From: an uncultured Pirellula sp.
GTDB lineage: Bacteria; Planctomycetota; Planctomycetia; Pirellulales; Pirellulaceae
Direction of reading: 5' to 3'
Length of the DNA: 64,000 nt
NCBI GenBank assembly: GCA_903858115.1
Contig: CAIOHR010000096.1
Span: 62,001-126,000 of the forward strand
This document shows, piece after piece, positions 44,864 to 53,722 of the stretch (position 1 is its first letter; each line of letters opens with the position of its first letter). Under the pieces are notes generated by a model. The model had not been told where the DNA came from. It did not search any database and was given only the letters and a program-made list of their open reading frames with translations. The translations under genes were made by a program, and so were the position numbers.

Positions 44864-45697
44864 TTAGTGGAGATGTTCCGTGATGAACGACCGCAATTCG
44901 CTAGCAAAAACCTCAGGCTGTTCCATCGGTGCAAGATGAGCGGAATTCGCAATCTCCACGTACCGACTGCCTCGGATGGCTAGCTGCATCCGCTCTACGA
45001 CGCTCGGCGGGGTGATAGGATCGTTAGTCCCCGCAACACATAACGTGGGGAACCGCCAATCCTTCATTTTTTCGATAAAGCTTGTGCGTTTGCACATGGC
45101 GAGCTGCGCCCAAGCGACGGTCGAAGGATGGGTGGAAAGCAGCATCTGACGAACGCATGCCACCAAGTTTGGGTTATTCTCTTCGGTAAACTTGCAAACC
45201 AGTTTCTGCAACATCTCGCCGACCGCCCGCTCCGTTCCGAAGGTTACCGCACTGGCGGCCATTTTCAATCGATTCTGAACTCCCGCATTGTCGTCAGCAT
45301 TGGCTCGAGTGTTCGACAGAACCAACTGGGAAACTAGGTCTGGGAAGTCGTTCGCAAACTGCATGGCCACATAGCCCCCCATCGACAGGCCGCACACTAC
45401 GACGGGCTGACGGACCGCTTTGGCGGCCAGAAGGTCGCGGCAATCTATCGCCAAGTCTCGCATAGAAAAGGACTTATGCTCTTCCGGAGCGCTGCCGAAA
45501 CCCCGCAAATCGGGTGCCAGGCACAGAAACTGGTCGGCAAGCAGTTCGATGGTGGTTTCCCACATGCTGGCGTTGAGCGGGAAGCCGTGCAAAAATAGGA
45601 TCGGAATGCCGGTACCTGCGATTTTCAGAGGAATTTGACGTTTTCCCAAATCGACCGATACTTGGTCCTGGAACGGAAATCCGTGATTGGAAGACAT
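44864..45697 (-). CDS. Alpha/beta-fold hydrolase
   Basis: 277 residues. The alpha/beta hydrolase core has ILFLHGFPLNASMWE (oxyanion HG), the nucleophile elbow CGLSMGGYVAMQ, the acid in VAGTNDPITPP and the terminal His in ANSAHLAPMEQPEVF. The pattern is that of 3-oxoadipate enol-lactonase, haloperoxidase and esterase-type members, which are not separable here. No signal peptide. It is a single gene on the minus strand, 90-190 bases downstream of the lpxB promoter region and divergent from the rpmA operon. Confidence 0.88.
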   Translation of the reverse strand: MSSNHGFPFQDQVSVDLGKRQIPLKIAGTGIPILFLHGFPLNASMWETTIELLADQFLCLAPDLRGFGSAPEEHKSFSMRDLAIDCRDLLAAKAVRQPVVVCGLSMGGYVAMQFANDFPDLVSQLVLSNTRANADDNAGVQNRLKMAASAVTFGTERAVGEMLQKLVCKFTEENNPNLVACVRQMLLSTHPSTVAWAQLAMCKRTSFIEKMKDWRFPTLCVAGTNDPITPPSVVERMQLAIRGSRYVEIANSAHLAPMEQPEVFASELRSFITEHLH

Positions 45698-45762
45698 GGT
45701 TTAGAGTTTTGTCCGATTGGGTGCGGCAGGGGGATCCAAAAAATGTTGCGGGGGCTAGTTTT

Positions 45763-45794
45763 CCTTTCCTAGGAAAGGTTTGGCGGATTATACT
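45763..45794 (+). promoter_or_regulatory. Palindrome and -10-like box before the rpmA operon
   Basis: A perfect 16-bp palindrome, CCTTTCCT/AGGAAAGG, at 45763-45778 is followed 10 bases later by TATACT (45789-45794), a good sigma-70-type -10 sequence. No matching -35 is obvious. The palindrome would lie at the -35 position, suited to an operator. The first gene starts at 45875. Confidence 0.35.
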
Positions 45795-45874
45795 CGCGGT
45801 AGTCTATTCGTATTGGGAAGCGTTTACTGCTGTTCCCAAGTTACCTTTTCGGTCTCGTTCAAGGTCGATTCAGC

Positions 45875-46858
45875 GTGAATTCTTCAATCTTTCGTTGCTT
45901 TTTGCTGATCGCGATCACAACTAGCTCGTTTGCGTTCGGCCAAGTTTCGCCAAGCGATAGTACGGCTTCTTCGCGTTTGCCAGCACGCAAACTAGCGGAA
46001 GGCGTATTGACCGTTGTGCCGCCGGATCAAGATTTTGCCGACACCTCGATCGGGCCATTGGATCTGGACTTGGTAGAGAAGCATCCAGAGTTGGCGTGGA
46101 CGGCCCCCGATTTTCCGGACAATAAGCCCTTTTTTGGTTCCCCCGCGGAAACTCTCTTGGAGTTGTCAAAGACAATCACGTTTCGCCGAGACGTTTGGTC
46201 GCTGCAAATAGCGTTCAAGCCCGTTCGACTGATCGAAGTCGATATTCCAAATACCGCAGGTCAATTGGAGCGTAAGGTCGTTTGGTACATGGTCTATCGA
46301 GTCCATTACCCTGGGCTTGATGTTTTGCCGGTGGCCGATCCAGAAAGCAATATTGCAAGCGTGCCTCAAAGCGGATCCCGCGAATCCGTTCGTTTCCTGC
46401 CACGATTTTCCATCGTTAGCAAAGAGCGTAATTTGATGATCGATGCCAGGATCTTGCCCGCGGCGAAAGCTGCAATCGAAGCCAAGGAACGCGTTGGACA
46501 ACCCCTTTTGGATTCCATCGAAATTGCCAAGATAGACATCCCACATTCGGCAGACGGAAGCAAAGGCGTATGGGGGCTTGCAACTTGGACGGATGTTGAT
46601 CCGAGGTTGGACTTTTTTGCGGTCGATATTCGCGGGTTAACCAACGCATATCGAATCAAGACGGATGCGGCTTCGGCAAAGCAATACGAAAGAAAGACAC
46701 TCCGCATTTTCCACTGGAGAGCAGGGGATGCAATCGACGAAGCTAAGGATAGAATTCGATTAGGAATTCCTGCCTCGGAGTCCCCGGAGCGCGTTCAGCA
46801 TTATTTGGATAAATTCAGTCTTCAAGAACGCCTTGATTATCAGTGGATCTACCGCTAG
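45875..46858 (+). CDS. Secreted protein of unknown function upstream of rpmA
   Basis: 327 residues from GTG 45875, with AAGG about 10 bases before it. The signal peptide is FRCFLLIAITTSSFAFG. I do not recognise a domain. The mature protein is mixed alpha/beta with segments such as WSLQIAFKPVRLIEVDIPN, VVWYMVYRVHYPGLDVLP and GVWGLATWTDVDPRLDFFAVDIRGLTNAYRI. Its place directly ahead of rpmA and obgE, where rplU stands in most bacteria, is notable. The 72-base gap to rpmA is compatible with one transcript. Confidence 0.75.
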   Translation: MNSSIFRCFLLIAITTSSFAFGQVSPSDSTASSRLPARKLAEGVLTVVPPDQDFADTSIGPLDLDLVEKHPELAWTAPDFPDNKPFFGSPAETLLELSKTITFRRDVWSLQIAFKPVRLIEVDIPNTAGQLERKVVWYMVYRVHYPGLDVLPVADPESNIASVPQSGSRESVRFLPRFSIVSKERNLMIDARILPAAKAAIEAKERVGQPLLDSIEIAKIDIPHSADGSKGVWGLATWTDVDPRLDFFAVDIRGLTNAYRIKTDAASAKQYERKTLRIFHWRAGDAIDEAKDRIRLGIPASESPERVQHYLDKFSLQERLDYQWIYR

Positions 46859-46931
46859 ACTTTTGGACCCTGCGATTCCAGATTGGTCGGGGGAACATCA
46901 AAACAATTGAGATTGGGATTAGGTAAGATAG

Positions 46932-47186
46932 ATGGCACACAAGAAAGGTCAGGGCTCGACGCGTAACGGACGCGATTCGAACGCTCAGCGTCGTGGAGTC
47001 AAAAAGTTCGGCGGCGAAAAGGTATTTCCAGGCAATATTTTGATCCGACAAGTGGGAACGAAATGGCATCCTGGCAGAAATGTCGGTATTGGTAACGACT
47101 ACACCATTTTCGCCCTCGTTGAAGGAAACGTTTACTTCGATCGAGAAGGACGCCGGATCAACGTGAAGCCAGCGATCGCTTCATAA
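46932..47186 (+). CDS. rpmA: 50S ribosomal protein L27
   Basis: 84 residues. It begins [21 protein letters not shown], the basic N-terminal arm that reaches the peptidyl-transferase centre, and continues [27 protein letters not shown] and [14 protein letters not shown]. It has no extra cleaved N-terminal extension of the firmicute type. rplU (L21), its usual upstream neighbour, is not in the window. It is followed by a terminator-like hairpin and then obgE. Confidence 0.97.
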   Translation: MAHKKGQGSTRNGRDSNAQRRGVKKFGGEKVFPGNILIRQVGTKWHPGRNVGIGNDYTIFALVEGNVYFDREGRRINVKPAIAS

Positions 47187-47229
47187 GTGAGTCGACCTAG
47201 GCGGTCTTCCGTGCTAGTAAATCTGAATC

Positions 47230-47266
47230 AAAGGGGAGTGAATTCGTTCGCTCCCTTTTCGTTTTT
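47230..47266 (+). terminator. Intrinsic terminator after rpmA
   Basis: A 13-bp stem (AAAGGGGAGTGAA pairing with TTCGCTCCCTTTT, one G-T wobble plus a G-T/A-type end) closes on a TTCG tetraloop of the very stable UNCG class, followed by CG and then five T. It lies between rpmA and obgE and would cut most transcripts after rpmA, lowering obgE relative to L27. Confidence 0.7.
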
Positions 47267-47332
47267 CCCAGGCTTGAAACAGTATTTCGCATTGTTTTTT
47301 GGTTGGTCATCACCAGCAACTAGAGTTCTAAA

Positions 47333-48340
47333 ATGTTCGTTGATCGTGTCGAAATAGAAGTCATCGCTGGTCGTGGAGGCAACGGCTGCATGGCTTTTCG
47401 TCGCGAAAAGCACGTCCCGCGTGGTGGTCCCTATGGAGGTGATGGCGGAGCTGGCGGGAGCGTCATCGTACGAGCTCAGAATGGTGTGAATTCGCTTGTG
47501 GAATTTGCTCACCAGAAACATTGGCGTGCCGAACATGGAGCACCAGGCCTCGGATCAAATTGTCACGGCAGAAACGGCCATGATCTAGTTCTATGTGTAC
47601 CGCCGGGAACGGTGATCATGGATCGACAGACAGGAATCGTGATCCGCGACCTGGTCAACGATGGTGATGAAATCATCGCGGCTCGCGGCGGTCGAGGGGG
47701 TTGGGGCAATACACACTTCAAATGCTCTACCAATCAGGCTCCTCGCGAAACCACCCCAGGCGGAATGGGTGAGCAACGGCGCGTGATCTTGGAGCTCAAA
47801 TCGATTGCGGATGTTGGGCTTATCGGCATGCCCAACGCCGGAAAGAGCACCATGCTTAGCCGCTTGTCGCGTGCACGCCCTGAGATTGCAGACTATCCCT
47901 TCACGACCAAATTTCCCAATCTAGGATTGGTATCCGTCGATATAGATCGAACCTTTGTGTTGGCAGATATTCCTGGATTGATCGAGGGGGCGGCCCAGGG
48001 ACATGGGTTGGGGCATGATTTCTTGAGACATATCATGCGGGCAGGTATTCTGGTCCACTTGGTCGAACCGATGCCCATGGACCAGTCGGATCCGATTGGC
48101 AATTACAAAGCGATTCGTAAAGAACTCGAAGAGTACAGCGATGAGTTGGCGAAACGGCCAGAGATCCTTGTCGTGACGAAATCAGAACTACCGAATGCCA
48201 AAGAAGTTCGCGACTCACTCGCGGAGTTGGTCGGCAGAGAGGATGTCATGATTGTGAGTGCAGTAACCGGGCAGGGACTAAACCAGTTAGTAACGCGAAT
48301 CTCTGAGTTACTGGCACTGCAAAAAACGCAAGCCTTATGA
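47333..48340 (+). CDS. obgE: Obg-family GTPase
   Basis: 335 residues. The Gly-rich Obg fold (about 1-158) has AGRGGNGCMAFRREKHVPRGGP and GGDGGAGGSVIVRA. The GTPase domain has G1 GMPNAGKST (165-173), switch PFTTKFPNLG, G3 DIPGLIEGA and G4-like VVTKSEL. A C-terminal OCT/TGS extension is absent. It is a ribosome-associated GTPase for large-subunit assembly. The last four bases (ATGA) overlap the coaX start, so the two are translationally coupled. Confidence 0.96.
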   Translation: MFVDRVEIEVIAGRGGNGCMAFRREKHVPRGGPYGGDGGAGGSVIVRAQNGVNSLVEFAHQKHWRAEHGAPGLGSNCHGRNGHDLVLCVPPGTVIMDRQTGIVIRDLVNDGDEIIAARGGRGGWGNTHFKCSTNQAPRETTPGGMGEQRRVILELKSIADVGLIGMPNAGKSTMLSRLSRARPEIADYPFTTKFPNLGLVSVDIDRTFVLADIPGLIEGAAQGHGLGHDFLRHIMRAGILVHLVEPMPMDQSDPIGNYKAIRKELEEYSDELAKRPEILVVTKSELPNAKEVRDSLAELVGREDVMIVSAVTGQGLNQLVTRISELLALQKTQAL

Positions 48341-49197
48341 TCTTGGTTGACATTGGCAACAGCGGAGTTCGAACCGTCCGGTTTGACGACGACTCACTGT
48401 CGATGGACCATGTCTACCGTTTATCCTGGAACGCGAACCTCAACTCGCGTGGAAAATCCGAACCGAAACAGGAATCGCATTCGAATCAACGTTGGTGCAC
48501 TTCCTTAGATTCCTCGGCTTTCGATTGGCTCGTTAGCCACTATGCATCGGTGCCGACTGCCGCTTGGTGGATCTCTTCGGTTCAGCAAGCGGCCTTTCTG
48601 CAGCTCGAGAAAGCGATCGTGAAACAGTCACATCGAAGTTCGATACGCAAGGTAACTTTCGATAACATCCCGATGAAGAAAGCTGTCGATTTTCCAGATC
48701 GAACAGGAATGGATCGAATGCTCTCGGCATGGGAGGCGTGGGAGTCTCTTCAGCAGCCAAACACACCGAAGGTTCCTGTGATTGTTGCTCAGGCAGGGAC
48801 TGCGTTAACCGTGGATTGCGTCTCGAGCGACGGAACGTATCAAGGGGGGGCGATAATGCCGGGCCTTGGGCTGTCATTGCAACTGCTGGCGGCAGGGACC
48901 GACCAATTGCCGTGGCTCGGAAATCATCAAGTAACGGCCGACCCGCCGTTACCTGGCAAAGATACGTCACAAGCGATCGCGGCAGGGGTGCATGCAGCGC
49001 TCGCCGGCGGTGCTCGATTTCTGGTCGATCGTTACCGCTCAATTGCAGAGTGGAAGAATGCTACGGTGGTTGTCACCGGCGGCGATGCTTCTATTCTATC
49101 TCGTTACGTCCCGCAACCCGCACGTTGTGTGGATCATCTTGTGCTTCGTGCTTTGTATCGGCTTGCAAAATTAAATCAGGGAACAAATGGGTATTGA
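48337..49197 (+). CDS. coaX: Type III pantothenate kinase
   Basis: 286 residues; it makes 4'-phosphopantothenate, the first step of CoA synthesis. It belongs to the ASKHA fold: [13 protein letters not shown] is the phosphate-1 motif with Asp5, and [34 protein letters not shown] is the phosphate-2/substrate motif of Coa[14 protein letters not shown] matches the GxDR segment. [11 protein letters not shown] is the adenosine motif. Slightly longer than typical (about 255) because of an insertion around residues 35-60. Between obgE (4-base overlap) and the aldolase-like gene (2-base gap). Confidence 0.9.
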   Translation: MILVDIGNSGVRTVRFDDDSLSMDHVYRLSWNANLNSRGKSEPKQESHSNQRWCTSLDSSAFDWLVSHYASVPTAAWWISSVQQAAFLQLEKAIVKQSHRSSIRKVTFDNIPMKKAVDFPDRTGMDRMLSAWEAWESLQQPNTPKVPVIVAQAGTALTVDCVSSDGTYQGGAIMPGLGLSLQLLAAGTDQLPWLGNHQVTADPPLPGKDTSQAIAAGVHAALAGGARFLVDRYRSIAEWKNATVVVTGGDASILSRYVPQPARCVDHLVLRALYRLAKLNQGTNGY

Positions 49198-49199
49198 TC

Positions 49200-50501
49200 A
49201 TGACCGATCACCGGCAATTGCTGCATCCTCGTGACGAGATACTCCAAGCGATGGAGAGAATCTATCGCTACCGAATGACGACTACTTCGGGTGGAAATGT
49301 GTCGGTACGGCAATCCGATGGGAGCATTTGGATTACACCCGCCCGCGTCGACAAAGGAAGTTTGACTCGCTCCGATGTCATACATGTTTTGCCTGATGGT
49401 ACGATCGAAGGTCCACATCGACCATCCTCAGAGTTCCCGTTCCATCAAGCGATCTACAAGGCTCGGCCTGATCTTCGGGCCGTTGTACATGCGCATCCCG
49501 TAGCCCTCGTCGCATTTAGTATTTGTGGAACGATTCCGAACACACGTATCTTTCATCAAGCATTTTTCATGTCGGGCAAAGTCGGTTTTGCACCCTATGC
49601 GTTGCCTGGAAGCAGTGCATTAGGAGATTCAATCGCAAAGCAATTCGCTGCGGGTTGTGAAAGTGTCATAATGGAAAACCATGGGGTCGTCGTCGCTGGC
49701 AAGTCTCTGTCCCATGCCTTTGAGCGTTTCGAAGCGTTCGAGTTTGCTGCCAAGACGCTTTTAAAGGCAAATCGCATAGGTACCCCGCGATATCTTTCCG
49801 ATGATGAGCTCGCCTTGGCAAACAAACGGAAGATCTCCATGAATTCCTTTGTGCCAGTCGAGCCGTCGGACCGAGAACGCGAATGCCGTAAGCAGCTAAT
49901 CGATTTTTTGCGGCGAGGTTGCAGGCAGAGATTGCTCATTAGTACCGAAGGAAGTTTTTCCGCTCGAATCGATTCGGAGCATTTCTTGATAACGCCTTCG
50001 CAGTCGGATCGAGAACGTTTACGTATCGACGACCTCGTGTTAGTGCGGGGGAATGCTCATGAAGCAGGGAAGGTGCCAAGCCGCGCGACTCGCTTGCATC
50101 AGGCGATTTACGAAAAACATCATTCGGTGCAGTCTGTTGTTTTTGCGCATCCGGTAAATGCGACAGCATTCAGTGTCACCGAGGGAAACTTTGATGCGAG
50201 AACAATTCCGGAAAGTTATATCTTCCTGCGCGATGTTGCCAGGATTGCTTATGGGGTTCAGTACGAGAAAGGTGACTCGTCGATTGCAGACATTGTTTCT
50301 TTGAAGTCGCCGGCCGCGTTGGTTGAAAATGACGGCGTCGTCGTGCTGGGAACTAGTATTCTTGATGCTTTTGATCGCCTCGAAGTCTTGGAGTCAACGG
50401 CAGAGGCTATCATCAATGCTGGAAGCATCGGAGATGTAACGCCGATGTCCAACGACGTGATTGATGAGCTACGAATTGCATTCAAAATGGATAACGTCTA
50501 A
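49200..50501 (+). CDS. Tandem class II aldolase/adducin-domain protein
   Basis: 433 residues from ATG 49200, 2 bases after coaX; an in-frame run further left lies inside coaX and is rejected. Domain 1 (about 5-215) is a complete class II aldolase of the fuculose-phosphate aldolase type: SGGNVS at 30-35, catalytic Glu78 in SSEFPFHQ, zinc ligands H97 and H99 in VVHAHP, and H161 in ENHGVVV. Domain 2 (about 225-433) is a second copy in which the matching positions read A296, F315, H317 and D378 (ENDGVVV). It therefore cannot bind zinc in the same way. Domain 1 may cleave or epimerise a sugar phosphate; domain 2 is probably structural or regulatory. Confidence 0.85.
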   Translation: MTDHRQLLHPRDEILQAMERIYRYRMTTTSGGNVSVRQSDGSIWITPARVDKGSLTRSDVIHVLPDGTIEGPHRPSSEFPFHQAIYKARPDLRAVVHAHPVALVAFSICGTIPNTRIFHQAFFMSGKVGFAPYALPGSSALGDSIAKQFAAGCESVIMENHGVVVAGKSLSHAFERFEAFEFAAKTLLKANRIGTPRYLSDDELALANKRKISMNSFVPVEPSDRERECRKQLIDFLRRGCRQRLLISTEGSFSARIDSEHFLITPSQSDRERLRIDDLVLVRGNAHEAGKVPSRATRLHQAIYEKHHSVQSVVFAHPVNATAFSVTEGNFDARTIPESYIFLRDVARIAYGVQYEKGDSSIADIVSLKSPAALVENDGVVVLGTSILDAFDRLEVLESTAEAIINAGSIGDVTPMSNDVIDELRIAFKMDNV

Positions 50502-50565
50502 TAAGGCCGCTTCCGTCTTGAGATCGGTCATTTCACTCGCGATATCAAGAACCTGCGAGATCCTG

Positions 50566-53187
50566 TCAAGTAGACTCGATAGCGCGTAGAAGATTTTGTC
50601 GAAGTGTGTAGAGCCGGGTTGGTTCGGTAATTTTCCCACCACTCACTTCCGTCACGTAGAACACATCGACGACTTGATCCAAATGCGTGCTTACTTTGGC
50701 CACTTGCAAATCAAGCTTGAGGTCAAAGAGCGTCCGAGAAATATCGTAGAGTAGCCCTGTTCGGTCGTATGCAAAAACGTTGATAATGGTGTGCAGGTCG
50801 GAGGTTGCGTTATCGAAACGTATCTGCGTAGGCTGCAATCTTGCTGCGGCCGCATCACTATTGGATTGCGTTTTCCAGACACGACGAAAAACAGGTGGAT
50901 TGATGTTTTGAGGATCCACTGCGAGGATGAGTTGCTTGCAAACTTGTGCAATGCGATGGGATGGTGGTGTACCCTCGTAGTCTGGGTCCTCCACGAGGAA
51001 TCGGTCCCACGCAATCATGCCAGGCTGTGTGTGGATCTCTGCCGATAGAATGCTCAGCCCCTGGCTGGCCATAGCGCCTGCGATACGATGGAACAAACCG
51101 ATCGCTTCTTCCTGGCGAACCGCAATGACATACTCGGTTGCGTCTCGATCTGTCTGAAACGCTCCCCACGCTTGAGCTGGATGATCGAAGGTTAGTTGAC
51201 GTAATCGCCGCAGCTCTTCCATCACCTGCTTTGGTTTCAAGTTCAAAAGATAACCGGCTGGAACTTTATCGATTTGCTCCTTCCACCAACTATCATCTCG
51301 CTCGCGAACAGTGAGAAGTGCTTCGGTTGCTTTGCGCTGCGTGCTTACGATGTCCAGGAATCTTTGTCCGGGACTCTCGCTCCGGAATTGCGATTCGGTG
51401 GCATCATACAATTGCAAAATAAGATTGAGTTTCCAATCGTTCAACGCTCCTGGACCGACTGCATCTAGATCGGCACATGACAGGACCATTAAGTGCTGAA
51501 GACGTTCAATGGAACCAACTTGCTTTGCGAACTGAACAGCGGGCGCTTTTTGCGATAGATCAAACCGAAACGCCGTGTGGGTCATAAGCAAATGCTGATG
51601 CACGAGAAAGACCAACAGATCTCGATCAGCGTCGGACAGCCGGAGTATCGTTGCCGTTTCATCCGCAATGACTTTTCCTACCTCGCTATGATCTTCGACA
51701 AACCCTTTGCCCAGATCATGAAGCAACAGAGCCAGATGAAGTATTCTCTTATTTTTTAGGCTGCGATAGACCCGCCCAAGAACGTTGTCGTCCTTGGCAA
51801 AGTCACAGGCGGATTCCACAGAACGAATACAGTGCGCATCGACCGTGTATTTGTGATACTCATTGAATTGTAGGAGACAGCGCGCATGTCGCATCGCAGG
51901 AATAATCTGCTCCAAAACACGCAGCTCGTGCAGGCGGCGAAGCACATCTCCTAACCGTCGCGGTTCGCAGATCAGGTCTAAAAATCGATTGATCGCCTCC
52001 GGAGATGCTTGGACGTCCTTTCGGCGAAGCATTGTCTGGCGAATCGTACGCCACGTTCGATGCTCAATTCTTCGATTGTAACGATTGGATAATTGCATCA
52101 ACTCCAACACTCGAGCTGGATCCGATTTGATTCGATTCAAGCCAGATTTGGTCGCCCATATTTCATTCATTCCCAGACGAATGCCGCCACCAATCGGCAA
52201 GCCCAAGAACTTCGCAACTATCGAAACAAGACTGAGTCGTGATTGGGAATAACCTACGAAGTTTGCGGAGGAGTAGCGAACTTCGCTGGTGATTTCGAAG
52301 AACTGCTGCATGAATTCTTCAACAGGCAAAACACCTTCCGAGCCCTTGAGCTGGTAGAGCGAGGCCAGTTCCATCTGTTTGGTTCGATCCAGCGAATCCT
52401 GTGAACGCCCCGCTCGAAAGTGGAGTTCGTTTCGAAGCCGGAGCAGATACTGATACCCATCGCGAATCGTGTGGTAGTCCTCCTCCTCGAGTATTCCCAT
52501 CGCAGCCAATTGCTCGGGGTCCTTTTCTCCGTAACAAACGAATCCGATCCATCGAACCATCTGTACATCGCGCAAACATCCACGGGATCGCTTCACGTTC
52601 GGATGGAGCAGATAGATCGTTTCGCCGTATTTCTTGCGTTCAGCAAGTCGCTCGTTTTCTATCATTCGAGCAAGTCGAATGGAGCGTCGCTTGCACCCAA
52701 TCGAAATCGAGTGAAAGAACTGATTGAATAACGACTGGCTTCCGTCGAGCAACCTCATTTCAAAAAACGAGGTCAATGTTGTTGCATCAGACCATCCAGC
52801 CGAACGAGCCTGCGCGGCAGTTCTGACAGAGAAGGAAAGTTGTAACCCAGCATCGACAATCATCTGACCTATTGCTCGAGCGAGAGGGGTTATCGCTGCC
52901 TCAGTACCTCGATAGAGAAGCATGAGATCAATGTCTGAGTACGGAGCCAGATCACGTCGGCCGTAACCACCGAGCGCTACAAACGCGTAAGACGATGGAT
53001 CAGGAGCAGTTCCAAGATCCTCGAGCGCAGCCGCGATCAAACGCTTTACTGCATCATCAACATCGTCCGTCCAAGCGGAGCAAACTTGAAAGCCGGCAGC
53101 GCCAGATGCGTGCAGAACTCCAGCCTTGTCGCGCGCCTCTATGAGAAACGCGCGTTCTAAAACAACTTGTTGATGGAGAGAGGACAA
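50566..53187 (-). CDS. glnD: [Protein-PII] uridylyltransferase / uridylyl-removing enzyme
   Basis: 873 residues. The nucleotidyltransferase domain has FVALGGYGRRDLAPYSDIDLMLLY, with the catalytic GG and DxD. Next come the GlnD helical domain (RSRGCLRDVQMVRW) and an HD hydrolase domain around 485-500 (HLALLLHDLGKGFVEDHSEVG). Two C-terminal ACT domains at about 690-770 and 795-873 sense glutamine. Start appears to be TTG 53187 with no good ribosome site; no later Met would spare the N-terminal domain. It modifies PII, whose gene glnB ends 52 bases upstream on the same strand. Confidence 0.95.
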   Translation of the reverse strand: MSSLHQQVVLERAFLIEARDKAGVLHASGAAGFQVCSAWTDDVDDAVKRLIAAALEDLGTAPDPSSYAFVALGGYGRRDLAPYSDIDLMLLYRGTEAAITPLARAIGQMIVDAGLQLSFSVRTAAQARSAGWSDATTLTSFFEMRLLDGSQSLFNQFFHSISIGCKRRSIRLARMIENERLAERKKYGETIYLLHPNVKRSRGCLRDVQMVRWIGFVCYGEKDPEQLAAMGILEEEDYHTIRDGYQYLLRLRNELHFRAGRSQDSLDRTKQMELASLYQLKGSEGVLPVEEFMQQFFEITSEVRYSSANFVGYSQSRLSLVSIVAKFLGLPIGGGIRLGMNEIWATKSGLNRIKSDPARVLELMQLSNRYNRRIEHRTWRTIRQTMLRRKDVQASPEAINRFLDLICEPRRLGDVLRRLHELRVLEQIIPAMRHARCLLQFNEYHKYTVDAHCIRSVESACDFAKDDNVLGRVYRSLKNKRILHLALLLHDLGKGFVEDHSEVGKVIADETATILRLSDADRDLLVFLVHQHLLMTHTAFRFDLSQKAPAVQFAKQVGSIERLQHLMVLSCADLDAVGPGALNDWKLNLILQLYDATESQFRSESPGQRFLDIVSTQRKATEALLTVRERDDSWWKEQIDKVPAGYLLNLKPKQVMEELRRLRQLTFDHPAQAWGAFQTDRDATEYVIAVRQEEAIGLFHRIAGAMASQGLSILSAEIHTQPGMIAWDRFLVEDPDYEGTPPSHRIAQVCKQLILAVDPQNINPPVFRRVWKTQSNSDAAAARLQPTQIRFDNATSDLHTIINVFAYDRTGLLYDISRTLFDLKLDLQVAKVSTHLDQVVDVFYVTEVSGGKITEPTRLYTLRQNLLRAIEST

Positions 53188-53239
53188 GGGACAGCACCGT
53201 GCTGAAGGCGTGTCGAATGAGGATAATCAACGTGTTGGC

Positions 53240-53596
<357 letters not shown>

Positions 53597-53722
53597 CTAG
53601 CTGTCAACGAATCGCAGGACCGCCTGTGCGATACCCCGCACATCCCGCACCTCCAGTGTACCAAGATAGAATCCTTCGCAACAAGACTCCTTTGATTTCA
53701 GCCAAGAATTTACCCAGGTTCC

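Noticed and set aside
48729-49199. N-terminal extension of the aldolase-like frame inside coaX
   Set aside because: It lies wholly within coaX in another frame and has no aldolase similarity; the real start ATG 49200 follows the coaX stop.
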